Assembly (NCBI RefSeq): GCF_963082655.1
Contig: NC_081555.1
Location: 145,746,517-145,810,516 of the forward strand
DNA from: Stomoxys calcitrans
Taxonomy: Eukaryota > Arthropoda > Insecta > Diptera > Muscidae
DNA length: 64,000 bases
Direction of reading: 5' to 3'
The position numbers and the translations under genes are program-made. Below the pieces are notes generated by a model. The model had not been told where the DNA came from. It saw only the letters and a list, made by a program, of their open reading frames with translations, and made no database searches. Numbering within the stretch: the stretch's first letter is position 1; every line of letters starts with the position of its first letter. Positions 1 through 10,802 of the stretch are shown piece by piece.

Positions 1-300
1 TCAATATCGGACGAACATATATATGAGAGCTATATCCAAATCTGAACCGATTTTTTCCAATTTCAATAGACTTTGTCTCTATGCCGAATAACATGCCTGT
101 AACAAATTTTAGGACGATTGGATGAAAATTCCGAAATTAGCATAGACAGACGGACAGACGGTTATAGCTTAATCGAGTCAGAAAGAGATTCTGAGTCGAT
201 CGGTATACTTATCAATGGGTCTATCTATCTTGCTTCTGGGTGTTTCAAACAAATACTCTGGACCACAGTGGTGGTGTAGGATATACAAATTGGACGTTCA
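1..300 (-). repeat. Partial C-family dispersed repeat, cut by window start
   Basis: The segment matches, in reverse orientation, the repeat beginning at 33196. Shared features are the 'ccgtctgtctgtc'-type short repeat, the 'gattcgattaagctatg' stretch and an end with 'ccacagtggtggtgta' next to 'tatacaaat'. It contains no gene. The other end lies outside the window. Confidence 0.6.
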
Positions 301-322
301 ATTTCAGTTAATTTCAGCCAAA

Positions 323-560
323 TAGGTTGCCCAAAAAGTAATTGCGGATTTTTCATATAGTCGGCGTTGACAAATTTTTTCACAGCTTGTGACTCTGTAA
401 TTGCATTCTTTCTTCTGTCAGTTATCAGCTGTTACTTTTAGCTTGCTTTAGAAAAAAAGTGTAAAAAAAGTATATTTGATTAAAGTTCATTCTAAGTTTT
501 ATTAAAAATGCATTCACTTTCTTTTAAAAAATCCGCAATTACTTTTTGGGCAACCCAATA
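323..560. mobile_element. Mariner-type MITE, copy 1 (about 238 bp)
   Basis: The copy is flanked by TA and bounded by inverted ends reading GGTTGCCCAAAAAGTAATTG / CAATTACTTTTTGGGCAACC. Two further copies lie at 28181-28421 (opposite orientation) and 41686-41916. There is no coding capacity. TA flanks and end sequence fit the Tc1/mariner superfamily; the parent family is not identified. Confidence 0.8.
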
Positions 561-1516
561 GCTTCCCCAAGACGCTCAAGAAATCAAAACGGTCGATCGG
601 TTGTTGGAAGTCAGAGTAAATCTTAACGTTCACAATTTCATCCAAATCGGGTGATAAATGCTCCTTTTAGATACTCATGAAGTCAAATCTAATCATTTGT
701 TGATATGGCATCAGGTTATAAACAGACTTGGAAATCAAAACAAATCACCTTGTGCAAAATTTTAGACAAATGGGATAAGAATTGCGTTCTATAGAGGCTC
801 AAGAAATCAAATCTGAAGACCGGTTTATATGACAGCTGTATCAGGTTATAGACCGATTTGAACCATATTTAACACCATTATTGGATGTCATAACAAAAAG
901 CAAATCGGATAAGAATTGCGACCTCTAGAGGCTCAAGAAGTCAAGATCCCAGTTCGGTTTATACGGTTTGACATAGTTGTTGAAAGTAAGAATAAAATAA
1001 GTCTTGCAAAATTTCAATCAAATCGGAAAGGAATTACGCCCTCTAGAAGCTCAAAAAGTCAAGTCCCCAGACCTGTTTATATGACAGCTATGTCAGGTTA
1101 TGAACCGATTTAAACCAAACTTGGCACAATTATTGGGTATAATAATAAAACACGTCCAGCAAAATTTCATTCCAATCGGATAAGAATTGTGCACTCTAGA
1201 GGCTCAAGAAGTCAAGACCCAAGATCGGTTTATATGGCAGCTATATCAGGTTATGGACCGATTTGAACCATACGTGGCACAGTTGTTGGATATCATAACA
1301 AAACATGTCATGCAAAATTCAATCCCAATCGGATAAGAATTGCGCACTATAGAGGCTCAAGAAGTCACGACCCAAGATCGGTTTATATGGCAGCTATATC
1401 AAAACATGGACCGATATGGCCCATTTACAATACCAACCGACCTACACTAATAAGAAGTATTTGTGCAAAATTTCAAGCGCTTAGCTTTATTCCTTCGGAG
1501 GTTACCGTGCTTTCGA
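561..1516 (+). repeat. A-family 153-bp-monomer repeat, left part of the copy split by the Polinton
   Basis: The monomers carry 'gaagtcaagacccaagatcgg', 'atatggcagctatatcagg' and 'ataagaattgcgc'. The same monomer is repeated at exactly 153 bp in the copies at 20359 and 25194. The copy runs into the tract 'gctttcgacagaca', where the Polinton inserted, and continues at 18273-18432. Short reading frames here are by-products of the repeat. Confidence 0.8.
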
Positions 1517-1522
1517 CAGACA
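1517..1522. repeat. Polinton target-site duplication, left copy (CAGACA)
   Basis: CAGACA directly precedes the AGTAGG end of the Polinton and is repeated immediately after CCTACT at 18267-18272. Six base pairs is the characteristic Polinton/Maverick duplication length. Confidence 0.92.
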
Positions 1523-2307
1523 AGTAGGATAAGTTGGTATATACAAATTCACATTAATTACTTCTTAATTACTTCTTTATTACTTCTTAATTACTTTTTT
1601 AATGGGATCCTCATCATGTTGTTATAAAACTGTCATTGATATGGAAATTATGTAGCCCTTTTTTGTTAGGGGATCCTCATTGTACATTGATATCTATGCT
1701 ATGTCACCCTTTCTTGTTGAATTTGGTATATACAAATTCATATTAATTACTTCTTAATTACTTCTTTATTACTTCTTAATTACTTTTTTAATGGGATCCT
1801 CATCATGTTGTTATAAAACTGTCATTGATATGGAAATTATGTAGCCCTTTTTTGTTAGGGGATCCTCATTGTACATTGATATCTATGCTATGTCACCCTT
1901 TTTTGTTAGGGGATCCTCATTATGTTGTTATAAAACTGTCATTGATATGGAAATTATGTAGCCCTTTTTGGTTAGGGGATCCTCATTGTACATTGATCTC
2001 TATGCTATGTCACCCTTTCTTGTTGTGGGATCGTCATTATGTAGTTATAAAACTGTCATTGATATGGAAACTATGTAGCTCTTTTTTGTAAGGGGAATGG
2101 GGGATTCGCACTTGTGCAAGCTGTTTTTTCGATTAGGAATTTGGGATCCTGCATTTTTAGTTCTGGGTGTTATTTTTAATTAGGGATGGTGTTGATTTAA
2201 CTGATAAGTGGGATTGAAACTATTTGGTTCGTCAATTATTGAGTTATAAAAATTCATTGAATGTGACCCTCACTGTATGCTATGAATGCTGTGGGTCTTG
2301 CTCATTT
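1523..2307 (+). repeat. Polinton left terminal inverted repeat (about 785 bp)
   Basis: It is inversely repeated at 17003-18266. The outer part consists of a 189-bp unit (ttggtata recurring at 1534 and 1723) with 'taattacttcttaattac' blocks, followed by about two 117-bp units carrying GGGATCCTCAT. The frame at 1825-2091 arises because 117 is divisible by 3. The inner part contains 'gtgggattgaaactatttgg' and ends around 'gggtcttgctcattt'. A weaker copy of that inner motif recurs at 2440-2490. Confidence 0.88.
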
Positions 2308-2730
2308 CTTGTGTGTTGTAAAAATGTAAACTGCGGTAAGGCAGCAAAAAGGGAATGTTTGGTTTGGTTATTATCTAATAATTGTTTTCATGGGTGCCTT
2401 AGTTGGGGATTAATGTTGACTTTTTTCCACTTAAATTGTGACCGTCACTGCATGTTATGAATGCTGTGGCACTTGCGCATTTCTTGTGTGTGTGTGTGTG
2501 TTGTAAAGTGTGTAGGATATGTTTATTAAGGGGTTGATGGTCGTCTTCTAACTCTGAGTTTTTAATTTTTTTGGTCTCTATATGTTGCCAGTGAGTGGTA
2601 TCCATAAAGGCTTCATTGTGTTGTAAAATGCGACTAGGTAGTAAGGAATATTATCTGTGTGACTTCTAATAAAAACACGAAAGAATTCGAAAAAACCTAT
2701 CATTTCTAAGATTTCTATCTGAAGAATAAG
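2308..2730. other. Polinton non-coding stretch inside the left TIR
   Basis: The stretch holds a degenerate second copy of the inner TIR motif and a (TG)n run near 2486. It probably contains the promoter of the following ORF. No convincing gene is seen on either strand. Confidence 0.5.
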
Positions 2731-3222
2731 ATGGCAAACCAACAGTTCCAAATGAGCCAGCCTTTGTTTTCCCAACAGGATGAGAATCAAAAAATACAGA
2801 ATGAGAGCAACAATTCTCATAATTCAATTAATGAACCTGTTGCTATTTCTGTCCAACTTAGCCAAAATCTATTTTCGCAGGAGAGCGAAGAAGTATTTTT
2901 GGATTTTTCCCAAAAAATTGTACAACAATGTGAGGCCTCACAAAGTCAACATCTCATAAGTGACGATGAGGAATGTATTCCTGAGACTGATGACGAGCAA
3001 GATGATGGAAATTCTACCCAGGAAATATTTCCATGGAGATTGTTCCCAAACCATTTCGACCCAAACAGCCAGCCTATACCTGGATCGGTCGAAGACGATA
3101 TGTTGCGGAAATCGGAAGAGGAGAAAGAGACCGTATTGGACCAAGAGTTAAGAAAAGTTGAAGCGGACTGGAATACAGAAATGCATCCAGCTATTTTTAG
3201 TATTTTAGAAAGGTTTTTATAA
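2731..3222 (+). CDS. Polinton ORF163, acidic protein of unknown function
   Basis: This 163-residue frame begins just inside the left TIR with ATG in the context aagATGGCA. The N-terminal 90 residues are rich in Q, N and S, with two 'LFSQ' repeats (about residues 12-15 and 47-50). The middle is strongly acidic (DDEEC...ETDDEQDD, about 77-92), and the C-terminal third looks helical and charged. There is no signal peptide, membrane segment or recognised domain. It is on the same strand as the polymerase and about 780 bp upstream. An accessory or regulatory role is possible, but its function is unknown. An AATAAA-like A-rich stretch follows at about 3275. Confidence 0.6.
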   Translation: MANQQFQMSQPLFSQQDENQKIQNESNNSHNSINEPVAISVQLSQNLFSQESEEVFLDFSQKIVQQCEASQSQHLISDDEECIPETDDEQDDGNSTQEIFPWRLFPNHFDPNSQPIPGSVEDDMLRKSEEEKETVLDQELRKVEADWNTEMHPAIFSILERFL

Positions 3223-3888
3223 ATTTCCTGTAAAAGTATAAAGAATTATAAATGAATTTTAAGAGAAATTTATATAAATAAAACAAAAAAAAAAAACAAT
3301 TAAAAACTATGTGTTCCTTTTTTTTTGGGTGGGGGAAGGGGGTTTACGTGGTTTGGGGTTGATTTTGGTTTGTTTCTATCCACTTAGAGATTTTATTGGT
3401 CAGACACAAACATGTTAGTGTCGTTGTATGGTGTACATTTCATTAGAAGCTATTTAGATTGTATTGATAAACTAGTCGTGATACTTGTGTTCGTTGATGT
3501 TCTAAAAGTGTTGGAATGCAAAGGAGTTTGGATAGAAAAATAAAAGGTTAAAAAAAAATTGGAAGAACTCTTATCTATTGTAGTAGAAATGTAAGACGAA
3601 TGGATTCCAATTTTGAAATTCAACCACAAACATTGGAATTTCGATTTCAGTTCCATCTAACTCGCCATTGAACGAACATAGAATTGTTTTTAATCCGTCG
3701 AAGTACCATTAATAAAAATTTTCGAATTGAATTTTTTCCCTCAAAATATAAACATTTAAACAAAATTCCAAGTGAATTTTTAACGCGCCAAAGTACCATC
3801 GTTAAAAATTTTTTGTGATTTTTTGCCTAATTTGCAAAGTGCGTTTATTTAAATACGCTAGACAAAAATTCAGTGCAGTGGTAAATAA

Positions 3889-3925
<37 letters not shown>

Positions 3926-4001
3926 AACCAAAAGAAAACATTTAAATATAATAACACTCAAAACACAAAAAAAAAAAAAAAAAAAAACAAACAAAACAAA
4001 A
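3223..4001. other. Polinton intergenic region with A-tracts
   Basis: The region is AT-rich, with a G/T-rich patch at 3315-3370 and uninterrupted A runs at about 3893-3924 and 3968-3987, just before the PolB start codon. The lysine-rich frame through these A runs is an artefact. The stretch most likely contains the PolB promoter and leader. Confidence 0.5.
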
Positions 4002-5807
4002 ATGGCTTTATACACTTGCGAAATTTGCCAAGAAGATTTCGTCTCCGTTTTGAATTTAAAAATTCACGTAAAAGAAGCACATAGGCAGTGTAGTGTGTGT
4101 GGCGTTGTGCAATTAAGTAGGCATGCGCTTAATTTCCACATGCTAGTAGCACACAATAAAGAAAAAAATGTTGGTGGAAAAAAATCCCAACTAAAGATAG
4201 TGCGGAAACAACAAAACGGTGGAAAATCCAAAGAAAATATGCAGAAAGAAGATAAACAATGGAAACAAGCACAGGCCCAACACCAGTTTGTTAATATGCA
4301 TTCAACGTCGGACGCTTTTCAACAACAACATCATCAACAACAACATCATGAACAACAACATCATCAACAACAACATCACCAACAACAACATCATCAACAA
4401 CAACATCATCTACAACAACATCATCAACAACAACATCATCATCATCAACAACATCAACGACAACAACAAGTTCAAGAACAACAACAACTAGAACAACAAG
4501 AAGAGCTGGTTAAACATCACGGGCAAAATATTCCTCGAAGCGAACAAATCGAAAATGACTTGGATCTGGATGAGATGGCTTACTACTTGAATAAATTAGA
4601 TCAAATTCTAAGTAAACTACATCCAGAAAACCAGAGAGAAGAACAACAAGCACTGATCCAACAACATATTTTTAATGGAAATGTTCCTTCGACTTCGAGA
4701 GCTGCTCTACAACAGCAACAACAACAACAGGAACAGCAGTTCCTAGGAAATCAACCTATTCAACCACAGGCCCAACAACAAGATTTGAATGAAGATATAC
4801 CATCAAGATCGAGAGCTGCCCAAGACAAAGTTTGTAAATGCTGCAATATTGGAGTACCCGTTAGAAAGTGGTATACCCACTTGAAAACCAATGCCCATAA
4901 ACGTAATAGCATTGCGATGAGAGCTCAATTCATAAAACAAACCAGCAGCGATTTTAAAAATCGGTTGGCTAAATATGAATATTCAACCATTAAAGAAACT
5001 CTGAATATTAACAATTTTCTCTCCGGAGGTATAGATTGCATAGAGAATCTTATTATGGAAAGTTTAGCGGAGCATATTTGCGTGAAATTTAATTTTCAAT
5101 TACAAGCACAATATACCAAACTTTGCAGTGATGAATGGAAAAAAACAATTATGCATCACACCTCCAAAATGTCGCAAATAACAAGAAGCGACTCTATTGA
5201 AAATGTGGTTAGCTGCCATGTAGAGGAAATTAAAACTAAAATGTCAGAGTTTCAGGAAAGAGATTCTGGATGGGCTTTAGTCAATATTGAAAAACTCTAC
5301 ATTAACATAAATAAATGTACAGTTTTAAGAGGCTCCCAATATATAAAAACACCGAAAAAATTAGCAGATAGACGCGCTTGCTGCAATATTCTTAATGACG
5401 ATGAATATTGCTTTAAGTGGTGTATGGTAGCAGCCTTAACAACACCAAAGCCAAGAAACCCAACAAGAACATCCTCGTACCCTGTGGATATCAAACAGAA
5501 TATAATAACTTTGACAAACGGTGTAAGTCTCAACTTCAATGGATTGAATTTTCCCATGGCCCTTAGAGACATAATCATATTCGAAAAAAACAACCCAAAT
5601 ATAAGTGTAAATGTTTTGGGATATGAAGTCAAAACAGATCATGTTGTTGGGCCGTACTACATTACCCAAATGGAAAAGGAGACCCACGTGAACTTGTTGT
5701 TGCTGGAAAATAATGAGAGAGAGCATTATGTGTTAGTAAGAGACACGTCAAGGTAATAAAACAAATAATACTATGTGTAATTAATTAAATGACTATTTTT
5801 TTTTTTT

Positions 5808-5872
<65 letters not shown>

Positions 5873-8595
5873 GACTTTTACATAGGCAGGTTACATCAAA
5901 CGCAAAAAAATTGTACTTCTGCAACCAGTGTTTCCAGCACACCAGGAACCCCAACATGATGGATCATCATAAGCGAGAATGTGGAAGAGTTGTAACATAT
6001 CTCCCTGAGGAAGCCAACAAGTTTATGGAGTTTTCCAACTCTAAAAAGACAATGGACGTTCCATTTTCAATTTACGCAGATTTTGAATGCGTACTTGAAA
6101 ATGTTAACGACAGTAATAGTAAATCCCTAAGTAAGCACATTCCATGTGCTTTTAGTTATAATATTAAATGTAGTTTTGATGATAGGTTAGACAAATTTAA
6201 TATTTATACGGGAGAAGATGCTGCCGAGGTTTTTGTTAAAAGCATCGATCAGGAGTGTAGGTTTATTTACGAAAATTATTTAAGTCTAAATACCCCTATG
6301 ACATCATTATCACCCTCTGAGGAGTTCAATTTTCAAGTAGCTCAAAACTGCCATGTATGTGAGAAATTATTAGGTAGTGATAGGGTTCGTGATCACTGTC
6401 ACATCACTGGAAAATACAGAGGACCTGCCCATAATAAATGTAATTTAGAGCATACTGTACCAACATTTATACCCATTTTCTTTCACAACTTTTCGGCTTA
6501 TGATTGTCACTTATTTGTGAAAGACCTCCTTAAAAATATTCCTGGTAATACAACAGTACTGCCAGAAAATAAGGAGCGATACATTGCCCTATCCCATAAA
6601 GTATATTTAGGTGGCGGAAAAATTTTAGAGTATAGATTTTTAGATTCCCTCAGGTTTATGGCGGCAAGTTTAGATTCTCTAGCAAACAATCTGGCGGGAG
6701 ATACTATGAAGTCAGTTAGGTTACATTTTCCAAGCGATAGGGAATTTAATTTAATGAGGAAAAAGGGCGTATTTTGCTACGAATACCTGACTTCGTTTGA
6801 TAAACTAGCCGAAACACGACTCCCTCCCATTGAGGCTTTCTTTAGCAAATTGTATAACAAAAAATGTAGCAGCGAAGATTATACGCATGCCAAAGAAGTA
6901 TGGCATACATTTAATTGTGGTACTTTACAGGACTATATGGAATTGTATTTAAAAACAGATGTTCTACTACTTACTGATGTTTTTGAAAATTTCCGACGTT
7001 TGTGTAAAAAAGTCCACAAATTAGATCCATGCCAGTACTATACAGCACCAGGTCTATCTTTTGATGCTATGCTTCGGAACACTAACATAAGCTTAGAGCT
7101 GTTTACCGATTTAGATATGTACAATTTTATTAAGAATGCTATTCGAGGAGGAATAACTCAGTGTTCTAGAAGACATACGAAAGCAAATAATAGGTACCTA
7201 AGCGATTTCAATCCATTACTTCTTTCTACCTTCCTTATGTATTTTGATGTCAACAATCTATATGGGGCCGCTATGATGCGTTTTCTCCCATGTGGCGACT
7301 TTAAATGGCTTAAGGAAAATGAAATTATTAGTGATGTACAAAGAATTCTGGACTTTGTTGATGACTCCCCCATAGGTTACATTTATGAAGTTGATTTGGA
7401 TTATCCAGATCACTTACATGATCATCATAATGATCTACCTTTTGCTGCGGAAAATAAAAAAATCGGTGGAGCTAAATACAAAAAGCTGGTTGCCGATCTT
7501 ACACCAAAGCGAAATTATACCACTCATTATTTGGTATTGAAGCAATGCCTTGAGAATGGTTTAATTTTAAAAAAGGTCCACCGAGTTTTAGAATTTAGAC
7601 AAGAACCGTGGCTTGCTCCATTTGTTAACACTAACACAGATGAGAGGAAAAAAGCAACGAATCCGTTTGAAAAAGATTTTTTCAAGCTACTGAATAACTC
7701 GGTATACGGCAAAACGATGGAAAACGTCGATAATAGAAAAGACGTAAAACTTGTAACCGAATGGGAGTATTCAAATAAGAAAAAAATTGGTTTGGAAAGA
7801 CTTATATCCAAACCAAACTTTAATAGTTTGTCTCAATTTTCAAATGAATTTTGGGCTGTTCAAATGGACCGCACTAAAGTAATCTATGATAAGCCAATAT
7901 ACGTTGGATTTTGTATATTAGAAATAGCAAAATTAATCATGTATGATTTTCACTATAATTACATGAAAAAGAAATTTGGTGAAAGGTGTCAGTTAAATTA
8001 TATGGATACTGATTCCTTTATTTACACTATTTCTTCCGAGGATTTCTATGCAGAAATAAAAGACGATGTAGAAAAATATTTCGATACTTCAAATTATGAT
8101 GCAAATAATCCGTTTGGATTTCCTCTAAAAAATAAAAAAGAAATGGGTTACATGAAAGATGAAAATGGAGGTACATTGATGTCAGAATTTGTTGGCCTAG
8201 GACCGAAAATGTATTCGTACAAATTAGATGAAGGTAGCGAAATAAATAAGGCCAAAGGGGTGAAAAAATGTGTCATAGAGGGTTATTCTCTTGAAAATTA
8301 TAAGGAATGTCTTTTGAACGGCATAAAACCTACTGGCAGCATGTTGTCATTCCGATCTAAACTTCATAATATTTATACGGATAAGTTAACCAAAGTAGTT
8401 TTAAGTCCCTTAGACACAAAAAGAAAAATCAGGGAAGATAAAATTAATACATATGCATGGGGCCATTATAAAATGGCAACCGAAAACAACTTACAGAGCA
8501 TAAGTATAGATTATACAACGGAAATGGATGTAGACAATATCGAATCTTATAGTGATAACGATTTAAGGGACCTGCTTGACTACCTTAATATGTAA
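4002..8595 (+). CDS. polB: Polinton protein-primed DNA polymerase B with N-terminal zinc fingers (two exons)
   Basis: This is the replicative polymerase of the element. Exon 1 is 4002-5752, an intron lies at 5753-5873, and exon 2 is 5874-8595, predicting about 1490 residues. Exon 1 encodes two C2H2-like fingers (residues about 5-52), a Q/H-rich low-complexity tract (about 107-165), another CxxC...H...H finger near 277-298, and a region ending in 'HVNLLLLENNEREHYVL'. Exon 2 has exonuclease motifs (DFE at about 653, HNFSAYD, YLKTD), an endonuclease-VII-like CxxC...DHCH...C cluster (about 743-775) inserted in the exonuclease half, and polymerase motifs DVNNLYG (about 1042), KLLNNSVYG (about 1188) and MDTDS (about 1294). 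All catalytic acids expected for family B are present. The frame after the intron has no ATG near its start, which supports splicing rather than a separate gene. Confidence 0.9.
5753..5873 (+). other. Intron in Polinton polB with very long T tract
   Basis: The donor is AG|GTAATA at 5752/5753 and the acceptor is TTTTTACAG at 5873. The exon frames join in phase, each with unbroken homology to one polymerase. From about 5797 to 5869 the intron is almost pure T. Without splicing, translation stops at TAA immediately after the donor. Confidence 0.8.
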
Positions 8596-8721
8596 AAAAA
8601 AAGCTACAATTTTATAATTTACCTTTAAGGCTTATTTATTTTAATAGTTAAATACTTGATAAGAAAATTAAAATTAAATAAAATAAAAAAAAAAATATTT
8701 TCAATAAAATGTGTTTGTTTA
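8596..8721. terminator. Convergent 3' ends of polB and capsid gene
   Basis: The 126-bp spacer lies between two converging genes. It contains several AATAAA-type polyadenylation signals for the + strand (about 8678-8710) and TTTATT for the - strand. Confidence 0.55.
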
Positions 8722-9891
8722 TTAAATGATTTTTCGAACAGTTCCAGTCAAAGGTGTGTATTCGATGAAACGATCGTGTATTATTAAACAATATGCCGAC
8801 GTATTTTCAGGAATGGATTGGCTGGTTTCGAATTCAATTTTAACATCAATAGGCCCGGCTTTTATTGTCTCATTTTGATGACTAACATCAATTACAGTTA
8901 TAGGGGTTTCTTTGAATTCATCACATGACAGGAGAGGTTGCGGTTCCTTCAAATAAAAGCTTTGTTGAAATCTTGCATACATATCATAAAGAACTGCATA
9001 ACGATTATCATCAAATTTTATATTAAGGTCATCGTATGGGTAAATATCTGAATTTAAATGTACTTTGAAATTTGTTAAGTTACAATGGATAAATTTTTTG
9101 TTATTTTCAAATGCAAATACTAAAAAACGTGGTCTCTCCCTATTTACAGAAAGTTTAACGTTCCAATTGCACTTGACTGCACCGGGAAATGTAGGATTAA
9201 AATGACAATCCCAGCTACGAAACGTGATTGGTATAGTCTTTCCATCTTTAATTGTTTTCATTATTTTTAGCTTCGTTTCATCTGAGATATGAACATGGGG
9301 AATTCTCCATGTTATATTTGTTATATTAATTTTAGCTTTTTCCGTTTGGGTAGTTGAATAGCAGGCATTCAAATCAGTGGAACTTCGTAGGAGTATAAGG
9401 TCATGTTTACAATTTAAAACAACTTTCGTGAAATCCTCAGAAAATCCCAATAACTTATTTAGTGGCACATAAAAATTGAACTTCTGCTTGTTCAAATCGG
9501 TTTCTTTGCTCCAGCCAGCATTCAGCATCATATTATTTTCAATACTATTTATTGAAATGTAGTTTTTTAAGGTACTTGAAATGCCCAAATATCGTGTTCT
9601 ATCTATTTCTACACCATTAATTTCATAGCGAATTTCATCAAACATATACGCAACACAGTTATTTCGCAATCGTCCATTAAGTGTACTTTTTCCATCTTCC
9701 AGTGTAATGGAACCCTCTATATATAGGTAGCTTTCGCTAGGTAGGATATATAAATCTTGATTTTGAATTGTTATTCTAATTTCGTCATTATTTTTGAAGG
9801 ATTGAATATATGGTACGTAGCTATGATAGTCCTTTTTAACAATATTATCATCAGAGTATGGTTTCTCTAGTACATTTAAAATTTCAGACAT
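8722..9891 (-). CDS. MCP: Polinton major capsid protein, double jelly-roll type
   Basis: This 389-residue protein is β-rich and matches, in size and signature, the double jelly-roll proteins encoded by insect Polintons. Recognisable stretches are 'SFKNNDEIRITIQNQDLYI' (about 31-49), 'MFDEIRYEINGVEIDRTRY' (about 84-102) and 'AYCLIIHDRFIEYTP' near the C-terminus. In the family this protein builds the icosahedral shell. It is the last gene of the - strand block and lies next to the putative penton gene, as in other Polintons. No frameshift or stop is seen. The assignment comes from recalled family resemblance plus context; a structure prediction would settle it. Confidence 0.75.
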   Translation of the reverse strand: MSEILNVLEKPYSDDNIVKKDYHSYVPYIQSFKNNDEIRITIQNQDLYILPSESYLYIEGSITLEDGKSTLNGRLRNNCVAYMFDEIRYEINGVEIDRTRYLGISSTLKNYISINSIENNMMLNAGWSKETDLNKQKFNFYVPLNKLLGFSEDFTKVVLNCKHDLILLRSSTDLNACYSTTQTEKAKINITNITWRIPHVHISDETKLKIMKTIKDGKTIPITFRSWDCHFNPTFPGAVKCNWNVKLSVNRERPRFLVFAFENNKKFIHCNLTNFKVHLNSDIYPYDDLNIKFDDNRYAVLYDMYARFQQSFYLKEPQPLLSCDEFKETPITVIDVSHQNETIKAGPIDVKIEFETSQSIPENTSAYCLIIHDRFIEYTPLTGTVRKII

Positions 9892-10023
9892 GGCTTTTTA
9901 ATTTTAATTTTAAGGATTTTAAAAACAATTTATTTTCTTGAGTTAAAAGCCGTCTTTTATTCTTGACAGCTCGAATCGGAATGTTATGTTTGGTCCTTTT
10001 ATTATTATATTTATTAAAAATAA
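9892..10023 (-). other. Spacer between penton and capsid genes
   Basis: This AT-rich 132-bp spacer could hold the capsid gene promoter. It contains a short basic peptide frame on the minus strand with no support. Confidence 0.3.
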
Positions 10024-10713
10024 TCATTTTGATTTAGGTTTAAGATGTAATCGAAGTGTTATTTCTTCCCCTCTAAAATTAATCAGACGCGTTTCTTGAT
10101 CAACAATCCAAACTTTTATGCGACTTATTTCGTTAACGTTTACTGGTAAATAAATAAGGTTCCTGGGAATTTCATCTAATTTATATCCTGGAGACACGTT
10201 TATTGCGAACTCATGGATAATATGTGCTGGAGAATTATTCATATATGCTCCAGTTGTAATATTACAACAAATTTGAATTGCGTTTACTTTCATGATGTTT
10301 ACTGGCATGTGAGACGTATGCTTTATGTTAGGGACTAAAACTCGATCTTCAAATCCAAACAACGGACCAATAGACCGATCTTGATGGAAATTTATAACAT
10401 GTTCCGAAGAAAAAATTTCGATTTGAAGTGTATTGTTATTTGCTTCTATATCCAGAGTATTAAGCGCGTTCTCCTTTCTATAAGCGCTTTTTATAAAGTC
10501 TACAATATCTTCGAGTTCGTACGATCCAACTGGAATTTCAATAACACTATCACCAATATGAAACAAATTATTATCATAATCAATGTTAGGGATTGTATTA
10601 TATGAATGAAAGTCAACTAAAGCACATTCGTAATCGTCATTTAATTGAATGGGAGGAAAGTACGAAGCAGTCAAAATTGGAGATCTCCCGGTTAATGCTA
10701 ACGTAATTGACAT
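10024..10713 (-). CDS. mCP: Polinton minor capsid (penton-like) protein
   Basis: This 229-residue protein has alternating hydrophobic and polar segments typical of a single jelly-roll fold. Conserved-looking pieces are 'LTGRSPILTASYFPPIQL' at the N-terminus, 'GPLFGFEDRVL' mid-protein and 'LINFRGEEITLRLHLKPKS' at the C-terminus. It is immediately upstream of the capsid gene on the same strand, where Polintons and virophages carry the vertex protein. The ATG in 'GACATG' context opens the frame and no upstream in-frame extension is visible. The role is assigned from position and family resemblance, not from a decisive motif. Confidence 0.65.
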   Translation of the reverse strand: MSITLALTGRSPILTASYFPPIQLNDDYECALVDFHSYNTIPNIDYDNNLFHIGDSVIEIPVGSYELEDIVDFIKSAYRKENALNTLDIEANNNTLQIEIFSSEHVINFHQDRSIGPLFGFEDRVLVPNIKHTSHMPVNIMKVNAIQICCNITTGAYMNNSPAHIIHEFAINVSPGYKLDEIPRNLIYLPVNVNEISRIKVWIVDQETRLINFRGEEITLRLHLKPKSK

Positions 10714-10802
10714 GATGATGAGTAATTGATGAATGGAAACACGTTTTTAGTTTCATTAGTTTTTATTTATTTGTTCATTCAAAACAAAAAAAAAAAAAAA
10801 AA

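Noticed and set aside
3815..4084. Lysine-rich frame
   Set aside because: It runs through A homopolymers before the polymerase start; no domain or homology.
4219..4491. Asparagine-rich frame
   Set aside because: A shadow, in another phase, of the CAA/CAT repeats in the polymerase exon 1.
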